DNA of 32,120 nucleotides from Burkholderiales bacterium (GCA_031260355.1 JAIRJZ010000004.1:1-32120), one strand, 5' to 3'. Shown: positions 17,601-26,895, counted from the stretch's first letter. The notes: generated by a model from the sequence alone, not told the origin. Translations and numbers: made by a program.

Positions 17601-19841
17601 ATGAGGGCGGATATGGCAACGACACTCCAAGGCAATCAACCCATGAAGGGAGTCTTCTCCCGTTGGCTGTGGGCGATGGGCTGGGTAACGGGTTTGGTAT
17701 TGGTCGCGGCTACGGTTTTTTCGGTGTCGGCTCACGCGCAGACCAATCGTCTCGAAAACGTGGCGGTTTCCAAGGGCAGCTCAGGGCAGACGATCGTCCG
17801 TTTTTCGCTGTCTTCGCCGATTTCTCAAGCTCCGGCCGGTTTTGCGATCGCCAACCCGCCACGGGTGGCGCTGGATTTTCCCGGTGTGGCAAACGGACTG
17901 GGCGGAGTCAGGCAAGCCATTGACGATGATGTGCTACGCAGCCTCAATCTGATTCAGAGCGGTGGAAAAACCAGGGTGGTGATGAACCTGAACAAACCGC
18001 AGCAATTCAAGACCGATCTCGACGGCAACATGGTGGTGGTGATGCTGACCGGGGAATTGCAGGACGAGGCGACGGCAGCATCGCAACAGGTGCAGCATTT
18101 TGCCGAGGCCAAGCCCGGAGATATCCAGCATTCGTTGCGGGATGTCGATTTCCGGCGCGGTGAAAACGGTGAGGGTCGGGTGGTGGTCGATTTGTCCGAC
18201 AATTCGGTCGGTATCGATATCCGCCAACAGGGCAAACAGTTGATTGTCGATTTTTTGAAGACGGATTTGCCGCACAATTTGGCGCGCCGCTTGGATGTCG
18301 CTGATTTCGGGACACCTGTCATGACCATCGATACCTTTGTCCAAGGCAACAGGACACGGATGGTGATCGAGCCCAAAGGTCTGTGGGAGCACTCGGCGTA
18401 CCAGACCGACAAGCAGTTCGCGCTTGAAATCAAGCCCATTGTCGAGGATCCCAACAAATTGACGCAGGGATCGCGCCAAGGATACAAGGGCGACAAACTG
18501 TCGCTGAACTTCCAGAACGTCGAGGTGCGGGCGGTATTGCAGGTGATCGCCGATTTTACCGGACTTAACATCATCACCAGCGATACGGTTCAGGGCAATC
18601 TGACCTTGCGCTTGAAAGACATTCCTTGGGATCAGGCGCTCGATATCATCATGCAGACCAAGGGTCTCGACATGCGCAAGAACGGTTCGGTGGTGCTGAT
18701 CGCGCCGCGCGACGAGTTGGCGCTCAAGGAGCGGCAGCAGTTCGAGGCCATGCAACAGATCGGCGATCTGGAACCGTTGCAGACCGAGATGTTCCAGATG
18801 AACTATCAGAAAGCGCAGAATCTGCAAAAGCTGTTGTCCGACCCGAACCAGAAATTCCTGTCGAAACGGGGGACGGCGGTGGTCGATGAGCGAACCAATA
18901 TCCTGTTTGTTCAGGATACGGCGGTGCGGTTGGAAGAAGTTCGGCAGTTGATCCGGAGGATTGACATTACGGTGCGACAGGTCTTGATCGAAGCGCGGAT
19001 CGTGATCGCGTCGGACAGTTTTAGCCGGAAGCTCGGTGTGCGGTTCGGGTCGCAGGCGGGGTTCTCGTTCAACAACTATGCGGTGGGAACGACCGGGTCG
19101 TTGTCAACTGCACCGACGGTGACGGTTAACACCGACGGCACGACGACGCGAGAAACGCGGACACCGACGCCGTTTGAAATCGCCTCGAGAACGACACGGG
19201 GAGCAGGCTTTCCCGGTTATTCCGATAGAGGGGGATTGAACGTGGATTTGCCGGTGGGCAACCCAGCGGGGTCTTTGGCAATGACGCTGATCAACCTGGG
19301 TTCCGGCAACCTCGTCAACCTCGAATTGTCGGCGCTGGAAGCGGATAAGCGCGGTAAAGTGGTCTCGAGCCCGCGCGTAGTGACGGCGGACAACCAAACG
19401 GCTGTGATTGAGCAGGGCACCGAGATTCCGTATGTGACGCCGGGGTCGGCCAACAGCCCGGCAACTGTTTCGTTCAAGAAGGCAGTGTTGCGTCTGGAAG
19501 TGACGCCGCAGATCACGCCGGACAACCGGGTCATCATGAACATCGACATTCGCAAGGACACGGTGGGACAGCGGGTTCAGTTGGGTGGCGGTTTTGAAGT
19601 TCCGTCGGTTGACACCAAGAACGTCACCACGCAAATCTCGGTCAACAACGGCGATACGGCGGTGATCGGCGGCATTTACGAGGAGGAAGTCCTCAACGAC
19701 GTGGACAAGGTGCCGTATCTGGGCGATATCCCGCTGCTAGGATATTTGTTCAAAACGACCGGGCGGTCCAGCAACAAAACCGAATTGCTGGTGTTTCTGA
19801 CACCGCGCATCGTCAAGGAAACCGTCGAAACAGTGCGCTGA
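17601..19841 (+). CDS. pilQ: Type IV pilus secretin PilQ
   Basis: Outer-membrane channel through which the pilus passes. After a signal peptide ending SAHAQ come two AMIN domains (about 45-145 and 165-265), which bind peptidoglycan. Then follow an STN/N0 domain (LNFQNVEVRAVLQVIADFTG, about 300-370), an N1 domain and the secretin pore domain (VLIEARIVIASDSF to the end, with VEQGTEIPYVTP-like IEQGTEIPYVTP and TELLVFLTPRIV). The length of about 746 aa is normal. Several starts are possible (GTG 17598, ATG 17601, 17613, 17643); ATG 17643, right before the signal peptide, is also credible. Confidence 0.95.
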   Translation: MRADMATTLQGNQPMKGVFSRWLWAMGWVTGLVLVAATVFSVSAHAQTNRLENVAVSKGSSGQTIVRFSLSSPISQAPAGFAIANPPRVALDFPGVANGLGGVRQAIDDDVLRSLNLIQSGGKTRVVMNLNKPQQFKTDLDGNMVVVMLTGELQDEATAASQQVQHFAEAKPGDIQHSLRDVDFRRGENGEGRVVVDLSDNSVGIDIRQQGKQLIVDFLKTDLPHNLARRLDVADFGTPVMTIDTFVQGNRTRMVIEPKGLWEHSAYQTDKQFALEIKPIVEDPNKLTQGSRQGYKGDKLSLNFQNVEVRAVLQVIADFTGLNIITSDTVQGNLTLRLKDIPWDQALDIIMQTKGLDMRKNGSVVLIAPRDELALKERQQFEAMQQIGDLEPLQTEMFQMNYQKAQNLQKLLSDPNQKFLSKRGTAVVDERTNILFVQDTAVRLEEVRQLIRRIDITVRQVLIEARIVIASDSFSRKLGVRFGSQAGFSFNNYAVGTTGSLSTAPTVTVNTDGTTTRETRTPTPFEIASRTTRGAGFPGYSDRGGLNVDLPVGNPAGSLAMTLINLGSGNLVNLELSALEADKRGKVVSSPRVVTADNQTAVIEQGTEIPYVTPGSANSPATVSFKKAVLRLEVTPQITPDNRVIMNIDIRKDTVGQRVQLGGGFEVPSVDTKNVTTQISVNNGDTAVIGGIYEEEVLNDVDKVPYLGDIPLLGYLFKTTGRSSNKTELLVFLTPRIVKETVETVR

Positions 19842-19870
19842 TCGCCTGAACTCCGGAAGTTGTTTTACAA

Positions 19871-19896
19871 TGCCCCGATGCGGTTGCATCGGGGCA
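19871..19896 (+). promoter_or_regulatory. Perfect 11-bp hairpin covering the aroK start codon
   Basis: TGCCCCGATGC (19871-19881) pairs exactly with GCATCGGGGCA (19886-19896) around a GGTT loop. The aroK ATG (19878-19880) lies in the left arm. TTTTT follows four bases after the stem, so it might also work as a terminator or attenuator at the end of pilQ. Confidence 0.65.
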
Positions 19897-20408
19897 ATGT
19901 TTTTCTGATCGGGTTGATGGGCGCGGGAAAAACCACGCGCGGTCGGCGCGTGGCGGCGTCACTCGATAAGCCCTTCATTGATGGCGATGAAGAACTGGTG
20001 CATCGGTTGGGGCGCGCGATCCCGGAGATTTTCGAAAAAGAGGGCGAGGCTTTTTTCCGGGATCATGAGCAGACCTTGCTGGCGGAACTGGTGCAGCGCG
20101 AAGGTATCGTATTGAGTACCGGCGGCGGCGTGGTCTTGCGCGAGGCCAACCGGGAACAGTTGCGAGCCAACGGCTTCGTTATTTATTTGCATGCGCTGCC
20201 TGATGTTCTGTCGAAGCGTTTACAGCGGGCAACAGATCGCCCGTTGTTGCGAGCCGCTGAGGATCCGACTGGCCGACTGGAGGAGCTTTACGAGCTCCGC
20301 GATCCACTGTACCGGCAAACTGCGCATTGCGTTGTCGAATCGACATCGGATGCCGTCTCCCGTTTGATTGCCGCCGTTGAAGAAAAGACGCTGCAAAAGC
20401 CCGAATAA
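19878..20408 (+). CDS. aroK: Shikimate kinase
   Basis: Phosphorylates shikimate with ATP in aromatic amino acid synthesis. The 176-aa protein has the Walker A motif GLMGAGKTTRGR, the shikimate-binding DGDEELVHR and FRDHEQTLL, GGGVV in STGGGVVLR, and the lid RATDRPLL. Walker A has Thr-Thr-Arg where many homologues have Thr-Val-Gly. The gene lies 36 bases after pilQ and 15 before aroB, the usual order. ATG 19878 is chosen from the family N-terminus (RGNVFLIGLMGAGK); it is buried in a hairpin and has no visible ribosome binding site. Confidence 0.94.
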   Translation: MRLHRGNVFLIGLMGAGKTTRGRRVAASLDKPFIDGDEELVHRLGRAIPEIFEKEGEAFFRDHEQTLLAELVQREGIVLSTGGGVVLREANREQLRANGFVIYLHALPDVLSKRLQRATDRPLLRAAEDPTGRLEELYELRDPLYRQTAHCVVESTSDAVSRLIAAVEEKTLQKPE

Positions 20409-20423
20409 GGAAAAATCCCGAGA

Positions 20424-21551
20424 ATGAACCCAAGGCCAGATTCGTTGCAAACCGAGCGCGACAAAAAACCTTCCACCGTGTTGCAAGTCGATTTGGGCGC
20501 CCGCAGCTATCCGATCCATATCGGCGCAGACGTTTTTTCTGAAGCGGGGCGTTTGCTACGAACGGTTTATTCCGGGCAGCGAGCGTTCGTGGTCACCAAT
20601 CCGACGGTCGCGTCTCACCACCTTGTCACCTTGCAGCAAGGGTTGGCTGCGGCGGGGATTTCCATCGAAGTGTGGCAAGTGCCGGACGGAGAATCCGCCA
20701 AGAACTGGGAAGATCTGTACAAAATTCTGGGCTGGCTTCTCGAGTCGCGCGCCGAGCGGCAGACACCGTTGATCGCGCTGGGCGGCGGTGTCGTCGGCGA
20801 TCTGGCGGGGCTGGCGGCCGCGTTGTACCAGCGCGGGATGCCGCTGATTCAAGTGCCGACATCGCTGCTGGCGCAGGTGGATTCGTCGGTCGGCGGCAAG
20901 ACGGCCGTCAACCATCCGCTCGGCAAAAACATGATCGGCGCGTTTTATCAGCCGCAGCAGGTATGGATCGACACGAACACCTTGTCAACGCTGCCGCCGC
21001 GCGAATACGTTTCCGGATTGGCCGAGGTCGTCAAATACGGCGCGATTCGCGACCGCGCGTTTTTCGATTGGCTGGAAGAAAACACCGAAGCGTTACTGAC
21101 GCGTGAGCCGGCGGCGGTCAGCCATGCGATTCATGAAAGCTGCCGGATCAAAGCGATGATCGTTGCGGCTGATGAGCGCGAAAGCGGCGAGCGGGCCTTG
21201 CTCAACCTGGGGCATACTTTCGGCCACGCCATCGAAACAGCTCTGGGGTACGGGCAATGGCTGCACGGCGAAGCGGTAGCGGTGGGCATGGTGCTGGCTG
21301 GCCGCTTATCGGTGGCGGTTTGTGGTTTTGAAAAAAGCGAGCAGCAACGGCTGGAACGGTTGTTGGCGGCGCTGGGGTTACCGCTGGCTTGTCCGAACCT
21401 TCCGCTGGAAACCTGGATGACCCTGATGGCACGGGACAAAAAAGTGGCCGACGGCAAAATGCGTTTTGTGCTGTTGGAGCGTTTGGGGCGAGCCGTGGTG
21501 CGGCAGGACATCGGTGAAGACGTGTTGGCGCAGGTGCTGACGCAGGCATGA
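20424..21551 (+). CDS. aroB: 3-dehydroquinate synthase
   Basis: Converts DAHP to 3-dehydroquinate, using NAD and a divalent metal. The 375-aa protein has the NAD-binding GGGVVGDLAGLAAALYQRG, PTSLLAQVDSSVGGKTAVNH, and the metal ligands in LNLGHTFGHAIE and WLHGEAVAVGM. It has about 15 extra N-terminal residues, so a later start is possible, though ATG 20424 follows AAGGA. It is probably co-transcribed with aroK. Confidence 0.96.
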   Translation: MNPRPDSLQTERDKKPSTVLQVDLGARSYPIHIGADVFSEAGRLLRTVYSGQRAFVVTNPTVASHHLVTLQQGLAAAGISIEVWQVPDGESAKNWEDLYKILGWLLESRAERQTPLIALGGGVVGDLAGLAAALYQRGMPLIQVPTSLLAQVDSSVGGKTAVNHPLGKNMIGAFYQPQQVWIDTNTLSTLPPREYVSGLAEVVKYGAIRDRAFFDWLEENTEALLTREPAAVSHAIHESCRIKAMIVAADERESGERALLNLGHTFGHAIETALGYGQWLHGEAVAVGMVLAGRLSVAVCGFEKSEQQRLERLLAALGLPLACPNLPLETWMTLMARDKKVADGKMRFVLLERLGRAVVRQDIGEDVLAQVLTQA

Positions 21552-21599
21552 TCCCGGTATCGAGAGAAGAGAGCAGAACCCCGATTCTTGAACCATGCG

Positions 21600-21629
21600 T
21601 TGCCGGAGAAGGCGCTTCCCGCATACAAT
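21600..21629 (+). promoter_or_regulatory. Promoter of tRNA-Gly (and perhaps glyQS)
   Basis: TTGCCG (21600-21605), an 18-bp spacer and TACAAT (21624-21629) match sigma70 boxes. The predicted start near 21636 lies about 17 bases before the mature tRNA. Confidence 0.6.
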
Positions 21630-21652
21630 AGCGGCTGCGGTTTTCATGGTAT

Positions 21653-21726
21653 GCGGGTGTAGTTCAATGGCAGAACGGCAGCTTCCCAAGCTGCATACGA
21701 GGGTTCGATTCCCTTCACCCGCTCCA
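21653..21726 (+). tRNA. tRNA-Gly, anticodon CCC
   Basis: A full cloverleaf is visible: acceptor GCGGGTG/CACCCGC, D-arm starting TAGTTCAATGGCAG, anticodon stem GCAGC/GCTGC around loop TTCCCAA (anticodon CCC, reads GGG), T-arm with GGTTCGATTCC, discriminator T and an encoded CCA. U73 and the C35-C36 anticodon bases fit glycine identity. It lies 86 bases before glyQ, on the same strand. Confidence 0.97.
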
Positions 21727-21812
21727 GCTTCTCCCGGTTTTTCCCTGCCTGGTTTCGGCTTCGCGCGAGGCGTGGGGCGGAGGGGGCTACGGACGAACCC
21801 GACGGGACGATT

Positions 21813-22730
21813 ATGCTGACTTTTCAACAACTGATTCTTCGTTTACAGGACTACTGGAGTCGCCAGGGCTGTGCGCTCTTGCAGCCCTACGATATGGAGG
21901 TGGGAGCAGGAACCTCGCATACGGCGACGTTCCTGCGGGCGCTCGGCCCCGAGCCTTGGCGGGCGGGGTATGTGCAACCGTCGCGCCGCCCCAAAGACGG
22001 GCGCTACGGTGACAATCCCAATCGTCTGCAACACTATTACCAGTATCAGGTGGTGCTGAAACCGGCGCCGGCAAACATTCTCGACCTTTACCTCGGTTCA
22101 TTGAAAGAGCTGGGTTTCGACCTGAACACCAACGATGTGCGCTTCGTCGAGGACGACTGGGAAAATCCGACGCTCGGTGCTTGGGGGCTGGGCTGGGAAG
22201 TGTGGCTGAACGGGATGGAAGTCACCCAGTTCACTTATTTCCAACAGGTCGGCGGTCTCGATTGCGACCCGATCACCGGCGAGATCACCTACGGTCTCGA
22301 GCGGTTGGCAATGTACTTGCAGGGGAAAGAAAACGTATTTGATCTGGTGTGGACGACCTACGAAGAAAACGGTGTTGTCCGTACGCTGACATACGGCGAT
22401 GTTTACCATCAGAACGAAGTCGAGCAGTCGCGTTACAACTTCGAATCGTCCAATGCGGCCAAGTTGTTCGAGCTCTTTGCTTTTTTCGAGAGCGAAGCCA
22501 GGCGATTGCTTGAAGACAAGCTGCCGCTGCCGGGCTATGAAATGATTTTGAAGGCGGCGCACACGTTCAATCTGCTCGATGCCCGCGGCGCGATTTCCGT
22601 CACCGAACGCGCAGCGTACATCGGACGCATTCGGACGTTGTCGCGGCTGGTCGCGCAAACCTATGTCGAATCGCGCGAAGCGTTGGGCTATCCGATGCTG
22701 CCGACCGAACGCCGTCACCAAGCCGCCTGA
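21813..22730 (+). CDS. glyQ: Glycyl-tRNA synthetase alpha subunit
   Basis: Catalytic subunit of the tetrameric bacterial glycyl-tRNA synthetase; activates glycine and charges tRNA-Gly. At 305 aa it is of normal length. Family motifs are clear: [57 protein letters not shown], and [18 protein letters not shown] (class II motif 3). glyS follows 15 bases after the stop. The tRNA-Gly(CCC) gene directly upstream may share its transcript. Confidence 0.98.
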   Translation: MLTFQQLILRLQDYWSRQGCALLQPYDMEVGAGTSHTATFLRALGPEPWRAGYVQPSRRPKDGRYGDNPNRLQHYYQYQVVLKPAPANILDLYLGSLKELGFDLNTNDVRFVEDDWENPTLGAWGLGWEVWLNGMEVTQFTYFQQVGGLDCDPITGEITYGLERLAMYLQGKENVFDLVWTTYEENGVVRTLTYGDVYHQNEVEQSRYNFESSNAAKLFELFAFFESEARRLLEDKLPLPGYEMILKAAHTFNLLDARGAISVTERAAYIGRIRTLSRLVAQTYVESREALGYPMLPTERRHQAA

Positions 22731-22745
22731 TCCTCTGGAGTGTTT

Positions 22746-24887
22746 ATGCCGTCTGCCACGCTGCTTGTTGAATTGTTGACCGAAGAATTGCCGCCGAAAG
22801 CATTGAAGCGGCTGGGTCAGGCATTTGCCGAATCGCTGGAAGCGCGGTTGCGGAATGAGCGTTTCTTCGATGCTGCGAGCACGACGACGGCGTACGCAAC
22901 GCCGCGCCGGTTGGCGGTCTTGATCACCGATGTGCTGCCGAGAGCGCCGGATCAGCCGTTCACCCAGAAACTTTTGCCGGTTAATGTGGCGTTCGATGCC
23001 GAGGGACGTCCGACATTGCCGCTCAAACGCAAACTCGAAGCGCTGGGATTGAGCGAAACGGATTTGTCCCGTTGTCGGCGTGAAAGCGACGGCAAGACGG
23101 AAGCGCTTTTTATCGATGGCGTGACGGCAGGACGAACCTTGCAGGCTGGTTTACAGGAAGCGCTCGATCAGGCGATCGCGCAATTGCCGATTCCGAAAGT
23201 GATGCGTTATCCGACGCGGGGCGGCTATTACAACGAGGTGAGTTTCGTGCGACCGGCGCACCGGTTGGTGGCATTGCACGGCAATGAAGTTGTACCGGTG
23301 GCGGCGTTGGGACTGAGCGCCGGAAGAACAACGGCAGGCCACCGTTTTCTCGCGGCAGATTCCGAAATCACCCTCTCCAGTGCCGTTGATTACGAAGCAA
23401 CGCTGGAGGCAAAAGGTAAAGTCATTGCGTCGTTTGAAAAGCGCCGTGCCCGGATCGTCGAAGGATTGCTGAAGGCCGCCGGAACGGCGCAAGTCGTGAT
23501 GCCGGAGGCGTTGCTCGACGAAGTGACGGCGCTGGTTGAATGGCCGGAGGTGTATGAAGGACGCTTCGATCCGGCGTTCTTGAAAGTGCCGCAGGAGTGC
23601 CTGATTTTGACGATGCAGCAGAACCAGAAATACTTCGCGCTGACCGACAACGAAGGCCGCTTGATCGAGCGCTTTCTTCTGGTTTCGAATCTGCAAACGC
23701 AGAGCCCGGAGGCGATTGTCGGCGGCAACGAACGGGTGCTGCGCGCGCGGCTCGCTGACGCGCGTTTTTTCTTCGAGCAGGATTGCAAAAAACCGCTGGC
23801 CGACCGTGTCGAAGCGCTGGCGCCAGTCGTGTATTTCAAGGGACTAGGCAGTCAGCGCGAGCGCGTCGAACGGTTGGTGAACATTTCTCGACAATTAGCG
23901 GTGCTGCTTGGTGCCGACACGGAGAAAACGGCGCGGATCGCGCTGCTGGCCAAGGCCGATCTCACCACCGACATGGTCGGCGAATTTCCGGAATTGCAGG
24001 GAACGATGGGTCGTTATTACGCCACGCACGACGGTGAAGACGCGGCGGTGGCGCAGGGGATTGAACAGCACTATTGGCCGCGTTTTTCCGGTGATCGCTT
24101 GCCGGAATCGTTGGAGGCGGCTTGCGTGTCGATGGCCGACAAACTGGAAGCGATTGTCGGGATGTTTGTCGCCAACAATCAGCCGACGGGCGACAAAGAC
24201 CCGTTCGGGTTGCGGCGGGCGGCAATCGGCGTGTTGCGGATGGTGATCGAAAAGAATCTTCTGGTTGGCTTGTCGCAATTGATAGGTGCGGCGTTTGGCG
24301 CTTTCAATCCGGCCTTGTTGTCAGCGGGTAAGCGCAAGGATGGCGCGGCAACCGATCAGCATGGCGCTCAATCGACGATAGCACTTTTTTTCTACGACCG
24401 TCTGCGCGGATTGCTGAAAGAAGAGAGCCATACGACGCAAGCGATTGAGGCGGTGCTGGTGCAGAACCCTGATGCGATAGCGCAGGTGCCGGCGCGGTTG
24501 CAGGCGGTGCGGGCATTTGCAGCGTTACCAGAGGCGGAAGCGTTGGCGGCGGCGAACAAGCGGATCGTCAACATCTTGAAGAAAAACGCCGAGGGAATGA
24601 CGCACGCGGCGGTGCAACCGACATTGTTCCGGGACGAAGCTGAAAAAGCCTTGTATGCGGTGTTCCATGAACGCTTGAACGGCGAGGTGAAAACTGCGAT
24701 GGACGCCGGTGATTTCACGAAGGCGTTGCAGGTTCTTGCCGGTGCGCGTCGGGAAGTTGACCGCTTCTTCGATGAAGTGATGGTGATGGCGGATGATCCG
24801 GCGGTGCGCGCCAACCGGCTGGCGTTGCTCAATGAGATATGGAAGACGATGAACTGCGTCGCCGACATCGCGATGCTGGCCGGTTGA
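22746..24887 (+). CDS. glyS: Glycyl-tRNA synthetase beta subunit
   Basis: Subunit that recognises tRNA-Gly. The 713-aa protein opens with the conserved LLVELLTEELPPKALKRLG. It contains the HD-like domain (LAKADLTTDMVGEFPELQG), DPFGLRRAAIGVLRM, and the C-terminal anticodon-binding helical domain ending FDEVMVMADDPAVRANRLAL. TGGAG lies five bases before ATG 22746; the GTG at 22740 overlaps that site and is less likely. Confidence 0.98.
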   Translation: MPSATLLVELLTEELPPKALKRLGQAFAESLEARLRNERFFDAASTTTAYATPRRLAVLITDVLPRAPDQPFTQKLLPVNVAFDAEGRPTLPLKRKLEALGLSETDLSRCRRESDGKTEALFIDGVTAGRTLQAGLQEALDQAIAQLPIPKVMRYPTRGGYYNEVSFVRPAHRLVALHGNEVVPVAALGLSAGRTTAGHRFLAADSEITLSSAVDYEATLEAKGKVIASFEKRRARIVEGLLKAAGTAQVVMPEALLDEVTALVEWPEVYEGRFDPAFLKVPQECLILTMQQNQKYFALTDNEGRLIERFLLVSNLQTQSPEAIVGGNERVLRARLADARFFFEQDCKKPLADRVEALAPVVYFKGLGSQRERVERLVNISRQLAVLLGADTEKTARIALLAKADLTTDMVGEFPELQGTMGRYYATHDGEDAAVAQGIEQHYWPRFSGDRLPESLEAACVSMADKLEAIVGMFVANNQPTGDKDPFGLRRAAIGVLRMVIEKNLLVGLSQLIGAAFGAFNPALLSAGKRKDGAATDQHGAQSTIALFFYDRLRGLLKEESHTTQAIEAVLVQNPDAIAQVPARLQAVRAFAALPEAEALAAANKRIVNILKKNAEGMTHAAVQPTLFRDEAEKALYAVFHERLNGEVKTAMDAGDFTKALQVLAGARREVDRFFDEVMVMADDPAVRANRLALLNEIWKTMNCVADIAMLAG

Positions 24888-24900
24888 TGTCAGATCGTAG

Positions 24901-24926
24901 GGCGGATAAGCGAAGTGCAATCCGCC
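24901..24926. repeat. Intergenic palindrome (GGCGGAT...ATCCGCC)
   Basis: GGCGGAT (24901-24907) pairs with ATCCGCC (24920-24926) around a 12-base loop AAGCGAAGTGCA. This resembles the widely dispersed TAGGGCGGATAAGCG-type repeats of beta- and gammaproteobacteria. It lies just after glyS, at the left edge of the accessory islet. Confidence 0.65.
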
Positions 24927-25041
24927 GCAACAGGCATCAAAAATCATTTCATGCGAAAGCGCGAAGAAAAGCTCAAAGAACGGAACGGCCGCGCTCCCCT
25001 TTTCTCTGCCTCTTTGAGATAATTACAAAATTCAGCTTACC

Positions 25042-25068
25042 TTGTTTGCATAAACAAAACGTAACGTT
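25042..25068 (+). promoter_or_regulatory. Two palindromes abutting the start of the mosaic gene
   Basis: TTGTTT-GCAT-AAACAA (25042-25057) and AACGT-A-ACGTT (25058-25068) lie side by side and touch the ATG at 25069. They take the place of a ribosome binding site, which is not visible. They could be operators for a regulator, or chance in an AT-rich stretch. Confidence 0.35.
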
Positions 25069-26895
25069 ATGAAGGGCTGGATCTACGTCATTGCCGATGA
25101 AGCGAAGCCGGGGATGGTGAAAATTGGCATTTCTGTCAAAGTCCCGGAGCTTCGCGCGAAAGAACTGGATGACACTGCCAGCCCGCTGCCTCATAAGGTT
25201 GAGTACGCTGCACTTGTTGATGATCATGCAAAAATTGAGAAAAAAGCGCACACCCATTTTAAGTCAGCAGGCAAACATATTGGCAAGGAATGGTTTCGTT
25301 GCAGCGCAGGGGAGGCTGTTGCTGTAATCAAATCCATTGTTGGTCTTAACGTTTACTACGAAGAAAATAAAGAAGGAAGACACCGCGAAGAAATCAATTC
25401 GCCGATGGCTCTTGGCGCGCAAGCAATCGGGACGCCTGCGCCAGTCGAGCAACAAAACGAAACCTCACAGGAGGCAATTGCCCGCCTTGCTGCCTTGTCT
25501 CTGCTGGAATATGGGCAAGTGCGAAGAAAAGAAGCCGAGCGACTGGGCATTTCTGTCGGGTTTTTGGATAAGGCGATTGAAGATTTCCGCCGAACCCCTC
25601 GAAAAGAGAGTGGCAAAGCCAATACAGACTCGCTGCTAAGAGATATTCTCGCGACTATGGCTCCAGGGACTGTAGCCGTTGGGCGTGCGGCAACAACTAC
25701 AAAAGATGGAGACCCGTTGATGGCTCCGACAACAGTACTGAAACTACCCTCTGCTGGGGCGCAAGTGAAGGTGCGGTTTGAGGTAGATAAGAACCGAGCG
25801 TATATCTTGCGGTCTGCGTTGAGGGAATGGTGTAAGCATAACGGCATGAGTATGAATGAGGTTATTCGGGCATTACAAAAGACTGGTTCCTTGGTCGCAG
25901 AACAGCGTAGGACAATACTTGGCAGAGGTGTAAAAGAATTAGCATCGCTTACCATTGGGCAGAGTGATTGCATTTTGGTAGTCGCCCCCAAAGGGTTAGC
26001 AGAAGCATTAGTGCCACAACTAGGTAACGAAGAGGAGAAAAATGAGGGTGGTGCGCTAACCCAAGTTGGCCTCGGAACGAACCCAAACGTAACAAAAAAT
26101 TATGCGGAGATGGTGAAACGGCATCGCAAGGCTGCGGAGCAAGGTGATACAGATGCCCGGTTTAATCTTGGGTGGATGTGCGCCAATGATAGGAGTGTTG
26201 TAAAAGATGATGCGGAGGCTGCGAAGGAATGGGCCGGGAAATCTGTCGCTGCCCCGATGATTGCGGGCAGCATCACACCGGCCTCTTCGGTTATTGCTCG
26301 GACACTCATATCCCCTCTTCCGACAATAACACAGGCGGCTGTTGATCAGCAAAACGAGCGAGATATTATGGGGTTGCCGTGGGATGCCCGGATACATTCT
26401 GACACAAAAAACAAAAACGCAGACGGTACGTGGCGGATGAAGCGGAATTCGGACAAAACGGTGGTGGCACAGGTAAAGGCAGAGCTTTTGGCAAGCCGAC
26501 CGCCCCAAGCGGCTTCCTCTACTGCTCCGATTGCATCTGCTGTGCCGACGGTTCAGGGAGACGCAGAAACCTTGGAGCAGCTTCGCAAGACAGCGGGACA
26601 GGGAAACGCGAGAGCCCAGTTTCATCTTGGAATGATGTGCCGCGAAAGCAAAAATCATGTGGCGGCTGTGACTTGGTGCCGCAAAGCTGCGGAGCAGGGA
26701 TATGCGCCGGCTCAAGTTATTCTTGGGGTGATGTACGTTCAAGGACAAGGGGTAGGTAAGAATACAAACGAGGGCGTGAGGTGGTTCCGCAAGGCAGCAG
26801 AACAGGGCGACGCAGTAGCCGTAAAACAGCTTCGCAAGGCGGCGGGGCAAGGGCATGAGAGCGCCAAAGTCGCGCTCAGAAAAATTGGGTATTGA
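25069..26895 (+). CDS. Mosaic protein: T5orf172 (GIY-YIG-like) domain, phage-type linkers and Sel1 repeats
   Basis: A 608-aa protein without a clear single-family identity. Residues 1-92 look like a T5orf172/MUG113 domain of the GIY-YIG nuclease superfamily: WIYVIADEAKPGMVKIGIS, a basic residue pair in ELRAKEL, KIEKKAHTHF and GKEWFRCS. Residues 134-175 (EAIARLAALSLLEYGQVRRK and EAERLGISVGFLDKAIEDF) resemble a helical linker found in phage and island primase-helicases. Residues 232-315 (KNRAYILRSALREWCKHNG) may be a small replication-protein-like domain. Residues 435-473 (GLPWDARIHSDTKNKNADG) match a recurrent phage motif. Sel1-type repeats occur at about 344-392 and 497-605 (RKAAEQGDA, GMMYxxGxGV-like GVMYVQGQGVGKN). 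It is less GC-rich than its neighbours and interrupts a conserved order, so it is probably acquired. No signal peptide. The function is unknown; nuclease activity is a guess. Confidence 0.7.
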   Translation: MKGWIYVIADEAKPGMVKIGISVKVPELRAKELDDTASPLPHKVEYAALVDDHAKIEKKAHTHFKSAGKHIGKEWFRCSAGEAVAVIKSIVGLNVYYEENKEGRHREEINSPMALGAQAIGTPAPVEQQNETSQEAIARLAALSLLEYGQVRRKEAERLGISVGFLDKAIEDFRRTPRKESGKANTDSLLRDILATMAPGTVAVGRAATTTKDGDPLMAPTTVLKLPSAGAQVKVRFEVDKNRAYILRSALREWCKHNGMSMNEVIRALQKTGSLVAEQRRTILGRGVKELASLTIGQSDCILVVAPKGLAEALVPQLGNEEEKNEGGALTQVGLGTNPNVTKNYAEMVKRHRKAAEQGDTDARFNLGWMCANDRSVVKDDAEAAKEWAGKSVAAPMIAGSITPASSVIARTLISPLPTITQAAVDQQNERDIMGLPWDARIHSDTKNKNADGTWRMKRNSDKTVVAQVKAELLASRPPQAASSTAPIASAVPTVQGDAETLEQLRKTAGQGNARAQFHLGMMCRESKNHVAAVTWCRKAAEQGYAPAQVILGVMYVQGQGVGKNTNEGVRWFRKAAEQGDAVAVKQLRKAAGQGHESAKVALRKIGY

